This document shows positions 16,708-23,868 of a stretch of DNA of 64,000 bases, piece by piece. Numbering within the stretch: position 1 is the stretch's first letter; every line of letters begins with the position of its first letter. A program made the position numbers and the translations under genes. Below the pieces are notes generated by a model that worked only from the letters and a program-made list of their open reading frames with translations, was not told the origin of the DNA and did no database searches. The stretch lies in NCBI RefSeq assembly GCF_010500915.1, contig NZ_JAAAWP010000001.1, positions 310,001 through 374,000 of the forward strand, read 5' to 3'. This stretch comes from Alteromonas hispanica. Its GTDB lineage: Bacteria; Pseudomonadota; Gammaproteobacteria; Enterobacterales; Alteromonadaceae.

Positions 16708-17073
16708 ATGTCAGATATTCAAGAAGCAACCGTAGCACCACAATCTTTATCTACAAAAGACGATGCTGCAAAAACAAATGCCCTAATTGCCTACGGTCTT
16801 ATGGTCGTCGGTATGTTTACTGGTGTCTTTTGGATTGTTGGTGCCATTTGGGCAATGGTTAAGAAGGGAGATGCTCAAGGAACAATATTTGAAGATCATT
16901 ATTCAAATATAATCAAAACATTCTGGTGGGGGCTGGGTCTTTCAATATTAGGCTTTATTTTGGCATTTGTGGTTGTAGGCTATTTCATATTGTTGGCCGT
17001 TTGGATTTGGTCAATCTACAAAGTCGTCAAAGGTCTTGCGAAAATCACCTCGAACAAAGCATACAATTCATAA
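16708..17073 (+). CDS. Cassette ORF 4: COG3671/DUF4870-like membrane protein
   Basis: A 121-residue protein with three predicted transmembrane helices (about 26-50, 73-90, 91-107) after a 22-residue soluble N-terminus. The pattern ALIAYGLMVVGMFTG, FEDHYSNIIKTFWWGL and a final YKVVKGL matches the small predicted membrane proteins of COG3671. No biochemical role is known. The ATG at 16708 has AAAGGAG upstream; the earlier ATG at 16672 starts inside attC3. Confidence 0.72.
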   Translation: MSDIQEATVAPQSLSTKDDAAKTNALIAYGLMVVGMFTGVFWIVGAIWAMVKKGDAQGTIFEDHYSNIIKTFWWGLGLSILGFILAFVVVGYFILLAVWIWSIYKVVKGLAKITSNKAYNS

Positions 17074-17127
17074 CAAGGCCAGTCAGCAGGGCGCAGCAAA
17101 GCTGCGCCTCTGCTTGCGGCGTTAGGT
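17068..17127 (+). repeat. attC-like site 4 (best-formed)
   Basis: R'' TCATAAC at 17068 and R' GTTAGGT at 17121. Arms CAGCAGGGCGCAGC and GCTGCGCCTCTGCTTG surround a 3-nt loop. At 60 bp it is the most compact full-structured site of the array. Confidence 0.88.
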
Positions 17128-17131
17128 TCTT

Positions 17132-17600
17132 GTGGAACATCACCAGTTTGACAAAACAATAGAAAAGATTCTGCTCTTCTGGGGACAAAAGGGTGGCTTA
17201 GTTATCTTTGGAGTAATCATGTTTTCCTTCTTGTTCGTTATGTTTTTTGGAAACTATCCGCAATGGAAAGAAAAAGAGTATAAGCAAGCATTAAAACAAT
17301 ATTTCGAGCCTGAGTTAGAAAATGTTATTTACGAGGCTAGGAGCACTTATAACTTTGTAATAAAACTGTACTTTACCTATTCCGACGGTACGGATCTTTC
17401 ATTAACTGATTATAAACGCCCCAATAGACAAGAAATCAGTAACAATTGGAAAATGGAAATCCTGAACCTTGTGTGTTCACGAGGAACTTCGGGGACAATT
17501 ACAAAAAGGTAGACTAATAGAAATTGATCTACGAGATGGTGACTCACAGTTCAAACCTGCCATCATTACAAACATGGTTAATAATAATGAAAGGTGTTAA
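17132..17600 (+). pseudogene. Cassette ORF 5: single-pass membrane protein, apparently frameshifted
   Basis: The open frame runs from a GTG at 17132 to a stop at 17512 (126 aa), with one membrane helix (about 21-40). After about 17466 another frame reads LCVHEELRGQLQKGRLIEID, continuing through ATG/Asn-rich codons to a TAA at 17598, directly against attC5. Cassette genes usually end close to their attC, and the shifted frame has a better amphipathic protein composition. A one-base insertion (or two-base loss) near 17440-17480 is therefore likely. No family is recognised. If the frame is intact, the product is simply the 126-residue form. Confidence 0.55.
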
Positions 17601-17711
17601 ACCTAACAAACGCATTAAAACTCGCTTCGCTCGTGCCGACACCTATTCGTTGGCTCGCGCTGCGCGCAAGTATAGCCAACAAGTAGCTACCGTTTATGCG
17701 GGGCGTTAGCA
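17601..17711 (+). repeat. attC-like site 5 (long)
   Basis: R'' ACCTAAC at 17601 and R' GTTAGCA at 17705. The outer arms CAAACGCATTAAA and GTTTATGCGGGGC are partly complementary. The interior holds GCTCGTGCC and TTGGCTCGCGCTGCGCGC. About 111 bp. Confidence 0.75.
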
Positions 17712-17735
17712 TTACAATAAACGGAGTTTTATCGA

Positions 17736-18419
17736 ATGAAACGTCTACAAAAATTAGCAGGAATCGCAGCTATTTCTGAAGGGCTAATCTATATAGTAGC
17801 TTTCGTATACTTTGGTGCATTTTTGTCCTACCCCGCGGATGGTACTCCGGTAGAGCAGATGACTTACCTAGCAGAAATCCAGCTTCCATTTTCAATGATC
17901 TATTTCCTAATCTACGTTGTCTTCGGAGTTATTCTCGCCGTACTCGTTGTTGGCTTACACGAAAAACTCAAACACACAAATAACCCAGCAGTTACAATTG
18001 GCTCTTTATTTGGTGTCATTTGGGTTGGTCTTGTAATTGCGAGTGGCATGATCTCGAATATTGGACTTTCTCATGCAATCGAGCTAATGGATAAAAGTCC
18101 AGAGAAAGCTCTGGATATGTGGACAACCGTTTCAGTAATTACTAGAAGTTTAGGTGGAGGGAATGAAATAGTTGGTGGGCTTTGGGTTCTATTGATTAGC
18201 ATTGCAGCTATGAAAGAGGGCTGGCTGCTTCGCGCACTGAATTCTCTTGGTTGTTTTGTAGGTGTTGCGGGCATTGCAACTATTTATCCTGACGATCTCC
18301 TCACGGAAATATTTGGTGTATCCCAAATTGTTTGGTTTATTTGGTTGGGGGTATATTTACTAACCAAAAAAGATCCTGACAAATCAATCCAGCCGACCGC
18401 TAACGCGTCGGCTGATTGA
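17736..18419 (+). CDS. Cassette ORF 6: DUF4386-like multi-pass membrane protein
   Basis: A 227-residue membrane protein with about six hydrophobic helices. The start MKRLQKLAGIAAISEGLIYI and the repeated short loops fit the DUF4386-type family of unknown function. The last residues, KSIQPTANASAD, are encoded by the attC itself, so the gene reads into the recombination site and stops in its right arm. The same PTANASAD tail is known from other cassette ORFs and is a useful marker. An ATG with CGGAG 13 nt upstream starts the gene. It is the largest ORF of the array. Confidence 0.75.
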   Translation: MKRLQKLAGIAAISEGLIYIVAFVYFGAFLSYPADGTPVEQMTYLAEIQLPFSMIYFLIYVVFGVILAVLVVGLHEKLKHTNNPAVTIGSLFGVIWVGLVIASGMISNIGLSHAIELMDKSPEKALDMWTTVSVITRSLGGGNEIVGGLWVLLISIAAMKEGWLLRALNSLGCFVGVAGIATIYPDDLLTEIFGVSQIVWFIWLGVYLLTKKDPDKSIQPTANASAD

Positions 18420-18429
18420 GGCGTTATAC
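18377..18429 (+). repeat. attC-like site 6 (short, overlaps ORF 6)
   Basis: R' GTTATAC at 18423. Arms AATCCAGCCGACCGC and GCGTCGGCTGATTG pair around a TAAC loop. The R'' side (TGACAAA) is degenerate. It is only about 53 bp and lies inside the 3' end of ORF 6. Confidence 0.75.
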
Positions 18430-18437
18430 GCAATTAG

Positions 18438-18580
18438 TCAGAATAACTTTTTAACATCGCGATAAAAATTTTCATGAAAGCCAAGTGCAATCAACTCAAG
18501 TATTACAGTGCCATCCTCGTAGCTGTAACCAAGTAAAGTTAACTGCTTGACCATCTTGAATTTGTATAGGCGAAGAAAGG
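18438..18580 (-). pseudogene. Cassette ORF 7b: RelE/ParE-type toxin, C-terminal remnant
   Basis: On the minus strand, directly after the antitoxin stop, an open frame encodes LRLYKFKMVKQLTLLGYSY and ends ALGFHENFYRDVKKLF. The HENFYRD(L/V)K ending and the KFKMVKQLTLLGY strand are typical of the C-terminal half of RelE/ParE-family toxins, which cleave mRNA on the ribosome or block gyrase. The N-terminal half (about 45 residues) is missing. From the first ATG (18554) only 38 residues could be made. No active toxin is expected. Confidence 0.7.
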
Positions 18581-18751
18581 CTAGATCGCGTTTTTCACGA
18601 ATTCGTAGGGCAAATCAGGGTTAGCTTCCATCATTTCACCTATCTTTGCCCAATGATCAATCTGTTTTGGCATAGTTCGGTTTAGTGCTTTGCCCATAAT
18701 CGTAGCGTTCTCAACTAGATCTTGGTCTAGTCTTACGCTCGAGGTTGCCAT
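18581..18751 (-). CDS. Cassette ORF 7a: ParD-like antitoxin (probably truncated)
   Basis: A 56-residue protein too short for the open-frame list. It begins MATSSVRLDQDLVENATIMG and continues KALNRTMPKQIDHWAKIGEM, then NPDLPYEFVK. This is the ribbon-helix-helix ParD-like antitoxin pattern (SVRx(D/E)xLV..A...., PKQI(D/E)(H/Y)WA). Family members usually run 15-25 residues longer after YEFVK, so the C-terminal toxin-binding tail appears lost together with the toxin's N-terminus. AGGAGAC precedes the ATG. It is read against the direction of the array, which is usual for cassette-borne toxin-antitoxin modules with their own promoter. Confidence 0.72.
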   Translation of the reverse strand: MATSSVRLDQDLVENATIMGKALNRTMPKQIDHWAKIGEMMEANPDLPYEFVKNAI

Positions 18752-18792
18752 AATATGTCTCCTATCGGTTCGCTATCACACTGTAGTAATGC

Positions 18793-18806
18793 GCCACAAG
18801 TGTGGC
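18793..18806. promoter_or_regulatory. Palindrome GCCACA-AG-TGTGGC upstream of the antitoxin
   Basis: A perfect 6-bp inverted repeat with a 2-nt spacer, 42 bp upstream of the antitoxin ATG, close to where its promoter should lie. Ribbon-helix-helix antitoxins repress their own promoters through such palindromes, so it is a candidate operator. Confidence 0.4.
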
Positions 18807-18907
18807 AAATTGCGTATCACAAACCATTAAAGGCACCTAACTTCCCGTTAATTGACAAATCAAATCGATTGATTACCATACAACTTATAGACTATGCGGA
18901 GATAGAA

Positions 18908-19174
18908 ATGGATATCATCACTATAGGCACACTTGTCGTTATCTCTGTATGCTTAGGTATAGCGGCGATAATGATACTTGAGCCTAAATGGATTCAAATT
19001 AGCTACGTCACTTGGTCACGCCCTAAAAAACTAATATTCTCAACTGTATTATATTTGCCGCTAGTCTTTTTCTTAGAAGGCGTATGGCTTATCCTATTGC
19101 CCACATTTGTATTTATGAGCTTTATAACGCTAGATAGGCAGAAACATTTTATTAGTTTCAAGCTACGCACCTAA
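18908..19174 (+). CDS. Cassette ORF 8: small membrane protein
   Basis: An 88-residue protein with two hydrophobic regions, about residues 3-23 and 44-70, separated by a Trp/Lys-containing loop (EPKWIQISYVTWSRPKK), and a basic tail. No family is recognised. The ATG at 18908 is chosen because GGAG lies 5-6 nt upstream; an upstream ATG at 18755 would overlap the divergent antitoxin promoter. The stop TAA is formed by the R'' core of the next attC. No good attC separates this ORF from the reversed antitoxin. Confidence 0.62.
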   Translation: MDIITIGTLVVISVCLGIAAIMILEPKWIQISYVTWSRPKKLIFSTVLYLPLVFFLEGVWLILLPTFVFMSFITLDRQKHFISFKLRT

Positions 19175-19263
19175 CAATCTTGTTAACACTCGCGCTGTTC
19201 ACTGGAACTCGCACACGCAGAACGGCTTCGTCATTAGTGTTCATGTGGCTTCATACGTTATCG
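19169..19263 (+). repeat. attC-like site 7
   Basis: R'' ACCTAAC at 19169 and R' GTTATCG at 19257. Arms TAACACT and AGTGTTC pair, with an inner CTGTTC/GAACGG pair. About 95 bp. Confidence 0.75.
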
Positions 19264-19302
19264 AGGTTCTTTAAAACTTAAGATTTGAAAATAAGGATAT
19301 TA

Positions 19303-19677
19303 ATGAAAAATGTTATTGTAATTATTGTTGCTACACTTTTTTTTGGCTGCGCTTCAACGCCAAACCTTTCGGCAGAGGCAGTGGAAGTTCAATCCGAAAA
19401 TCTAAATCAATATTGGGAGATGAAATCACAATCTTTTAGTTTCTCATCGCCAATGAATGTAGCAAAGCGACCCAAAGGCCATGTAAAGGTTAGGTATTTG
19501 ATTGATTCTAACGGCGAGGTATTTAACCCAAAAATAGTAGAATCGGTACCTGAAGGCGTTTGGGATGACCAAGGGCTTAAAGCTGTCAAACATATGAGTT
19601 ATCAACCCTCAGATTCGAACACCAGTAGAAACCCTGTGTATACGACAACACAATTTCATTTTGGTATCAGCGAATAA
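19303..19677 (+). CDS. Cassette ORF 9: lipoprotein with TonB C-terminal-like domain
   Basis: A 124-residue lipoprotein with lipobox FFGC (Cys16). Residues about 60-122 (GHVKVRYLIDSNGEVFNPKI, then VESVPEGVWDDQGLKAVKHM) follow the TonB C-terminal/TonB2 pattern: a strand, an NGxV turn, KIVES, and an amphipathic helix with a W/D-rich lead. It lacks the N-terminal anchor and Pro-rich spacer of true TonB, so it is a stand-alone periplasmic domain of unknown role. AAGGAT precedes the ATG; an upstream TTG at 19285 is less likely. It is the last ORF of the array and no complete attC follows it. Confidence 0.7.
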   Translation: MKNVIVIIVATLFFGCASTPNLSAEAVEVQSENLNQYWEMKSQSFSFSSPMNVAKRPKGHVKVRYLIDSNGEVFNPKIVESVPEGVWDDQGLKAVKHMSYQPSDSNTSRNPVYTTTQFHFGISE

Positions 19678-19938
19678 CACATCGGTAAGTCCGCTCTCCT
19701 CTCTCACAAGGCCCCGTGAAAAAGAAAAAAAAAGTCAAAGCTTTCTACTAAAGAGTTGAAGTTTTAAACGCTTTTTGTTTACTATCATAGCCGTCTCCCC
19801 CCATAAACAGCGGGTGGATATTAGTAACGTAATTCAGGGATGAGGTTGCGCAAATAACCCACATCAAGAATGCATTTATGGCATACCACCAACTTGAATT
19901 CGTATCTGTTTTGTATAGTAAAAATGGAATTTAACGCA

Positions 19939-20361
19939 ATGAAAATAACACTTTTATCAATAGCACTTACTCTTTTTAGCTTTCAATTATTTGCTTTCGC
20001 ATCGCAGACAAATTCACAGCCTGAATCTCTTGCAATTTCTCATGCAAAAACTTGGCTGCAAGTTATAGATGCGGGTAATTACTCCGAAAGCTGGGAAAAA
20101 GCCGCCCCTTTTTTTCAGTCTCAACTTTCTAAAGCTAATTGGGATGCTGCCTTAACCAAAGCGCGCTCGCCATTAGGTGCTGTAGTCTCCCGCATTAAAC
20201 TGTCATCAAAAGCGTATTCTTCCCTTCCCGGCGTAGACGACGGCGAGTATTTGATAATTCAGTTTCAAACTGACTTTAAAAATAAAAAGAACGTCACTGA
20301 AACACTCACTCTGAGCAAAACGGAAGAGACCTGGTTACCGATTGGCTACTTTATTAGATAG
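19939..20361 (+). CDS. DUF4019 family secreted protein
   Basis: A 140-residue protein with a cleavable signal peptide (about 1-23). The mature part has the DUF4019 layout: AKTWLQVIDAGNYSESWEKA, AAPFFQSQLSKANWDAAL, RSPLGAVVSRI and DGEYLIIQFQTDFKNKKNVT. Function is unknown; the family is periplasmic in proteobacteria. The start is uncertain between the ATG at 19939, which begins the signal peptide, and an in-frame ATG at 19924; neither has a strong ribosome-binding site. It is outside the array proper, since no attC lies between it and the following genes. Confidence 0.75.
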   Translation: MKITLLSIALTLFSFQLFAFASQTNSQPESLAISHAKTWLQVIDAGNYSESWEKAAPFFQSQLSKANWDAALTKARSPLGAVVSRIKLSSKAYSSLPGVDDGEYLIIQFQTDFKNKKNVTETLTLSKTEETWLPIGYFIR

Positions 20362-20397
20362 GCCATTAAATATACACTCTGCTCTCGCTCTATTTAG

Positions 20398-21414
20398 CTA
20401 AATGGAGCGAATAATTTCTATTACTCGTTCGTAGAGAATATTGTTTAGAATAGCTAAATCGTTACCTGTGGTGCTAACAAATTGAACAACAACCATATCC
20501 TCTTGTTCGAAATATCGCGCCACGCTTTGATAGCCAAGCACCCATCCCGTGTGGCCATATTGATAATTCGCACTATAGAGTTGAGCTTCATAATCACTGA
20601 AAAATGTACCCTCGTTCAACGCTCTTATAAATATTGCCACCTCTTTCGCCGTAGAAACATAACCGTGCTCTAAATGACGTAAGTCGTCATCATAGCCAAG
20701 GTGATAACCGCTAACTAAGTGTTTTTTATCAACCTCATTTGTCGAAAAGTAAGTGTTCGATAGCCCTAAAGGCTTTAGTAGCGTGCGCTTTATATACTCA
20801 CCATGAGGCGCTCCCGTTATCTGGGCTATTATTTTTTGCAGAAGAAAGTAATTGCTATTTGAGTATTGGTAATCGATGCCGGGTTTAAAGTTAGCTGGCT
20901 GGTCGTAAATTAGGTCGATAACGTCGATTTTTAACTCGCCCCAGTGAAAAAGTTCGTGATCTGTAAAATTTGGAATACCACTTCGATGTTGAAGCAACAT
21001 TTGAACTGTAATTTGATCAGCGTTGGCTATACGACCTCTTGTTTCAGGTAAATAGTCTGATAAATATCCGCCGAGTTTCACCCTACCCTCGCCAACCAAT
21101 TTTATAATTGCAGCTGCGTCGTACAGTTTTGCGATACTGGCAATTTTAAATAATGCATCGGGGTGAATTGGTGTTGGCGTATCGCGGTTTATATGGCCAC
21201 TGGTATAAAAAACTGGTTCATGATCTTTTCTATCAACGTAGACCACTACACCGTCGATACCCTCGTCAATAAATTGATCTAACTCCTGCTGGAGGGTGCT
21301 AGGTAAAGGTTTTAAGTAGTACAAACCATATTGCCAAGGCGCAAAAAGATAAATACTGGTCAAAGTAACCAGCACGGCCATTGCTCTTAGAATATTAATG
21401 TTACGCGGTTTCAT
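20398..21414 (-). CDS. Beta-lactamase-fold serine hydrolase (class C/PBP4* type)
   Basis: A 338-residue serine hydrolase with an N-terminal signal anchor (about 9-28). The three class C motifs are present: Ser93-x-x-Lys96 in ASIAKLYDA, Tyr-x-Asn in YQYSNSNYF and HTG in YGHTGWVLG. Such proteins are esterases, D-amino-acid peptidases or transpeptidase-like enzymes in the periplasm; genuine beta-lactamase activity cannot be inferred. It is convergent with the DUF4019 gene and appears monocistronic. Confidence 0.85.
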   Translation of the reverse strand: MKPRNINILRAMAVLVTLTSIYLFAPWQYGLYYLKPLPSTLQQELDQFIDEGIDGVVVYVDRKDHEPVFYTSGHINRDTPTPIHPDALFKIASIAKLYDAAAIIKLVGEGRVKLGGYLSDYLPETRGRIANADQITVQMLLQHRSGIPNFTDHELFHWGELKIDVIDLIYDQPANFKPGIDYQYSNSNYFLLQKIIAQITGAPHGEYIKRTLLKPLGLSNTYFSTNEVDKKHLVSGYHLGYDDDLRHLEHGYVSTAKEVAIFIRALNEGTFFSDYEAQLYSANYQYGHTGWVLGYQSVARYFEQEDMVVVQFVSTTGNDLAILNNILYERVIEIIRSI

Positions 21415-21581
21415 TATTTTATTATTTTCTTAGCTCGATAAACTGAGCAGGCTGAAAGTATCCAGTTCTACAGTAACAGCTAAGTCACCTTATCAACGAC
21501 AATTTATATCAACCACTACTTTTGAGTCTACTTTTATGGAGGGTTTCATTTAATCGTCACACATTTTGCTCTATTAACGCG

Positions 21582-21941
21582 CTATAAATAGCCAGCTTTT
21601 TCGTACGCTTTGTAACCCGCTTGAGTAAGCGTTTTCAGTTCATCAAAAAGCTCGGTATCTACTTTAGTAAAATTAAAACAAGATTTACCCTGCATGCGCT
21701 TTTTAAGGGCGGGCGAAATATCTTCTAGCAACTCAGGAAACACATACACTGGCATGAGATGGTAGCTCACGTAGCGCTTGCCTATTTTGCATGACCCAAA
21801 ATACATGGGTTGGTTGTTTGGCATAACGTAATGAGTGTTTATATAAAAATGATCAGGCTCATCTGTCACAACGACTAAACCACAAGCGTAAAGAATAAGA
21901 ATATGTTTTAGGGATAGAAATACGCTCTCAGAATGTTCCAT
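21582..21941 (-). CDS. Hypothetical protein, DUF1801-like
   Basis: A 119-residue soluble protein. The core KIGKRYVSYHLMPVYVFPEL followed by ISPALKKRMQGKSCFNFTKV fits small YdhG/DUF1801-type proteins that include a conserved PVY.FPEL....SP.LK.RMQGKSCFNF block. No biochemical role is assigned to this form. An alternative start is not obvious; AAGGAGAG precedes the ATG by about 7 nt, which supports it. The gene is single. Confidence 0.72.
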   Translation of the reverse strand: MEHSESVFLSLKHILILYACGLVVVTDEPDHFYINTHYVMPNNQPMYFGSCKIGKRYVSYHLMPVYVFPELLEDISPALKKRMQGKSCFNFTKVDTELFDELKTLTQAGYKAYEKAGYL

Positions 21942-22084
21942 TCGTTCTCTCCTTTATTGACTTTTTACATCGTTAAAATAGCCAGCCGTGCTAAGTCTTA
22001 AACAGAATAAGTCTTAAGTGCATTACAGACAATTGTTATGCTACTGTTAATGATATATTAAAAAACAATTTTAAGTAGACAATC

Positions 22085-23251
22085 ATGGCAGTAGATATTC
22101 ATTTACCCAGCATTATGAAAGTTGGTGGAGGAGCGATATCAGAGCTTCAAGATATGCTTCTTACTTTGGGAATAAAAAGCCCCTGCATTATTGCAGATCC
22201 TGTAATGGTATCGTTGGGAAAAGTTGAAAGTATCACTTCAATGCTAGCATCCTATGCCAGCAACATCGAGGTCTTCAGCGATGTAATGCCAGAGCCAGAT
22301 GATAAATCGATAAACGGCGCAGTGTCTCTGGTTAAACAAAGTCAGTGCGACGGCCTTATTGCTCTTGGAGGTGGTAGCGCTATTGATAGTGCAAAAGCTA
22401 TTGCATTATTAGCGAGCCACGGGGGGCAAATGCGCGACTATAAAGTCCCCCAAGTAGTAACACAGCAAAGCATTCCTATTATTGCCATTCCCACCACTGC
22501 CGGTACAGGTTCAGAATGCACGCGCGTTACCGTAATAAGCGATTCTCAGTCGGCAGAAAAGATGCTTTGTATGGGGCCAGGCTTAATGCCGAAGGCGGCC
22601 ATTTTAGATTATGAACTTACGCTATCTGTTCCCTATCGTGTAGCAGCAGATACGGGGTTAGACGCTTTAACCCATGCTATTGAGGCTTACGTTAGCAAAA
22701 AATCAAACCCCTTTAGCGACCAGCAGGCTATTGCCGCTATGCGGTTAATAGCTCCCAATATTATAAAAGCCTGTAAAACACCACAAGATAAAGCAGCCAA
22801 AGAGGCTATGATGCTAGGTGCAAGTTTGGCAGGCCTTGCATTTTCAAATGCGTCGGTAGCATTAGTGCATGGCATGAGCAGGCCTTTAGGCGTACATTTT
22901 CACGTACCTCATGGCATGAGTAACGCTATGCTTCTACCACTGGTTACCCAGTACTCATTAACAGGTAACTCAGAAAAATATGCCGAGGTGGCCCACTATC
23001 TTGGTTTAGTTGACGAGAGCAACATAACCAACATTGCTGACTCCCATGAGAGACTTATTGAATTTTTGCACCATCTAAATCAAGAGCTAGACGTACCTAC
23101 TATGTCTTCGTTTGGTATAGAAAAGGCGCCTTATGATGACATTATCGAATTGATGGCTACGCAAGCCATAGCTTCTGGCTCACCGGGTAACAACCCTAAA
23201 GTACCTGCACATGAAGAGCTCGTGCAACTTTATCGAGATGCTTATGCATAG
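22085..23251 (+). CDS. Iron-containing alcohol dehydrogenase
   Basis: A 388-residue group III dehydrogenase. The NAD-binding loop is GGGSAIDSAKAIA (about 97-109), and the metal-binding part includes AADTGLDALTHAIEAYVSKK (Asp and His ligands) and VHGMSRPLGVHFHVPHGMSN (two more His ligands). It reduces aldehydes or oxidises alcohols with NAD(P)H; the substrate is not readable. Length and motif order are normal. Single gene with about 140 bp of upstream sequence. Confidence 0.92.
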   Translation: MAVDIHLPSIMKVGGGAISELQDMLLTLGIKSPCIIADPVMVSLGKVESITSMLASYASNIEVFSDVMPEPDDKSINGAVSLVKQSQCDGLIALGGGSAIDSAKAIALLASHGGQMRDYKVPQVVTQQSIPIIAIPTTAGTGSECTRVTVISDSQSAEKMLCMGPGLMPKAAILDYELTLSVPYRVAADTGLDALTHAIEAYVSKKSNPFSDQQAIAAMRLIAPNIIKACKTPQDKAAKEAMMLGASLAGLAFSNASVALVHGMSRPLGVHFHVPHGMSNAMLLPLVTQYSLTGNSEKYAEVAHYLGLVDESNITNIADSHERLIEFLHHLNQELDVPTMSSFGIEKAPYDDIIELMATQAIASGSPGNNPKVPAHEELVQLYRDAYA

Positions 23252-23324
23252 CGGCTGCTGTGTAGCACGTTCATGCTGACGCTGAACAAAGGTTACAAGC
23301 GCATTTTAGATAAGTCGATTAAAG

Positions 23325-23786
23325 CTAGTTTTTTGCCGCTCTTATACCCTGCATAAGCAGTCTGTCGAGGGCGTTAGCAAAATTCTGTTTATCTCGTTGG
23401 GAAAATGCTTTGGGCCCGCCTGTGTGTTCTCCACTTGAGCGCATAGTCTCCATAAAGTCTCGCATGGTGAGTGCCGCGCGAATTGACGACTTATCAAATT
23501 CATCACCGCGAGTATTAAGCGCACTTGCACCTTTTGCGAGTATATCTGCCGCTAACGGTATATCGTTGGTGATGGCCAAGTCTCCCGCTTCAATTTTTTC
23601 GACAATGTAATCATCTGCCGCGTCAAATCCTGAGGGAACAACGGTAAGGGTTATGTGCTTGTCTGGCGGAACAGACATAGAATGGTTGGCAACTAAAGAT
23701 AAAGGCAGACCTGTGCGTCGGGCTGCCTTAAAAAGTATTTCTTTTATTGCACCGGGACACGCATCTGCGTCTACCCATATATGCAT
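23325..23786 (-). CDS. yaiI: UPF0178/DUF188 family protein (YaiI-like)
   Basis: A 153-residue cytoplasmic protein. It starts [18 protein letters not shown], with [28 protein letters not shown] and a C-terminal [17 protein letters not shown] block, all family hallmarks. The acidic clusters (DADAC, ND-IPLA) resemble the metal-binding centre of PIN-domain nucleases, so a nuclease-like role is often guessed but not shown. It is convergent with the iron alcohol dehydrogenase gene. Confidence 0.9.
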   Translation of the reverse strand: MHIWVDADACPGAIKEILFKAARRTGLPLSLVANHSMSVPPDKHITLTVVPSGFDAADDYIVEKIEAGDLAITNDIPLAADILAKGASALNTRGDEFDKSSIRAALTMRDFMETMRSSGEHTGGPKAFSQRDKQNFANALDRLLMQGIRAAKN

Positions 23787-23868
23787 AATTTTCTCTCTAA
23801 CGTGGTTCTAACTTGCGCTATTGTACTCATTCGTGCACAACGTTGAGCTACGCACGCGTACAATAATT

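Larger units (their letters stand above)
15439..19677 (+). mobile_element. Integron gene-cassette array without integrase (CALIN-like)
   Basis: Nine short ORFs or ORF remnants are each followed, in most cases, by an imperfect palindrome that begins with a (C/A)TAAC-type R'' core and ends with a GCGTTA(G/T)-type R' core. Six sites span 60-116 bp, and a seventh, shorter one spans 53 bp. That is the attC pattern. All ORFs read in the same direction except one reversed toxin-antitoxin remnant. No tyrosine integrase gene is seen in the window, so the array is either a detached cluster or the far part of an integron whose intI lies outside; with conserved chromosomal genes on both sides, the former is more likely. 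Boundaries are approximate. Confidence 0.85.

Noticed and set aside
17524-17709. Plus-strand ORF of 61 codons within 17524-17709
   Set aside because: It lies across attC5 and has no ribosome-binding site; its reading frame is a by-product of the palindrome arms.
15439-19677. A complete integron with integrase
   Set aside because: No ORF in the window shows tyrosine-recombinase motifs, so only an array can be claimed.
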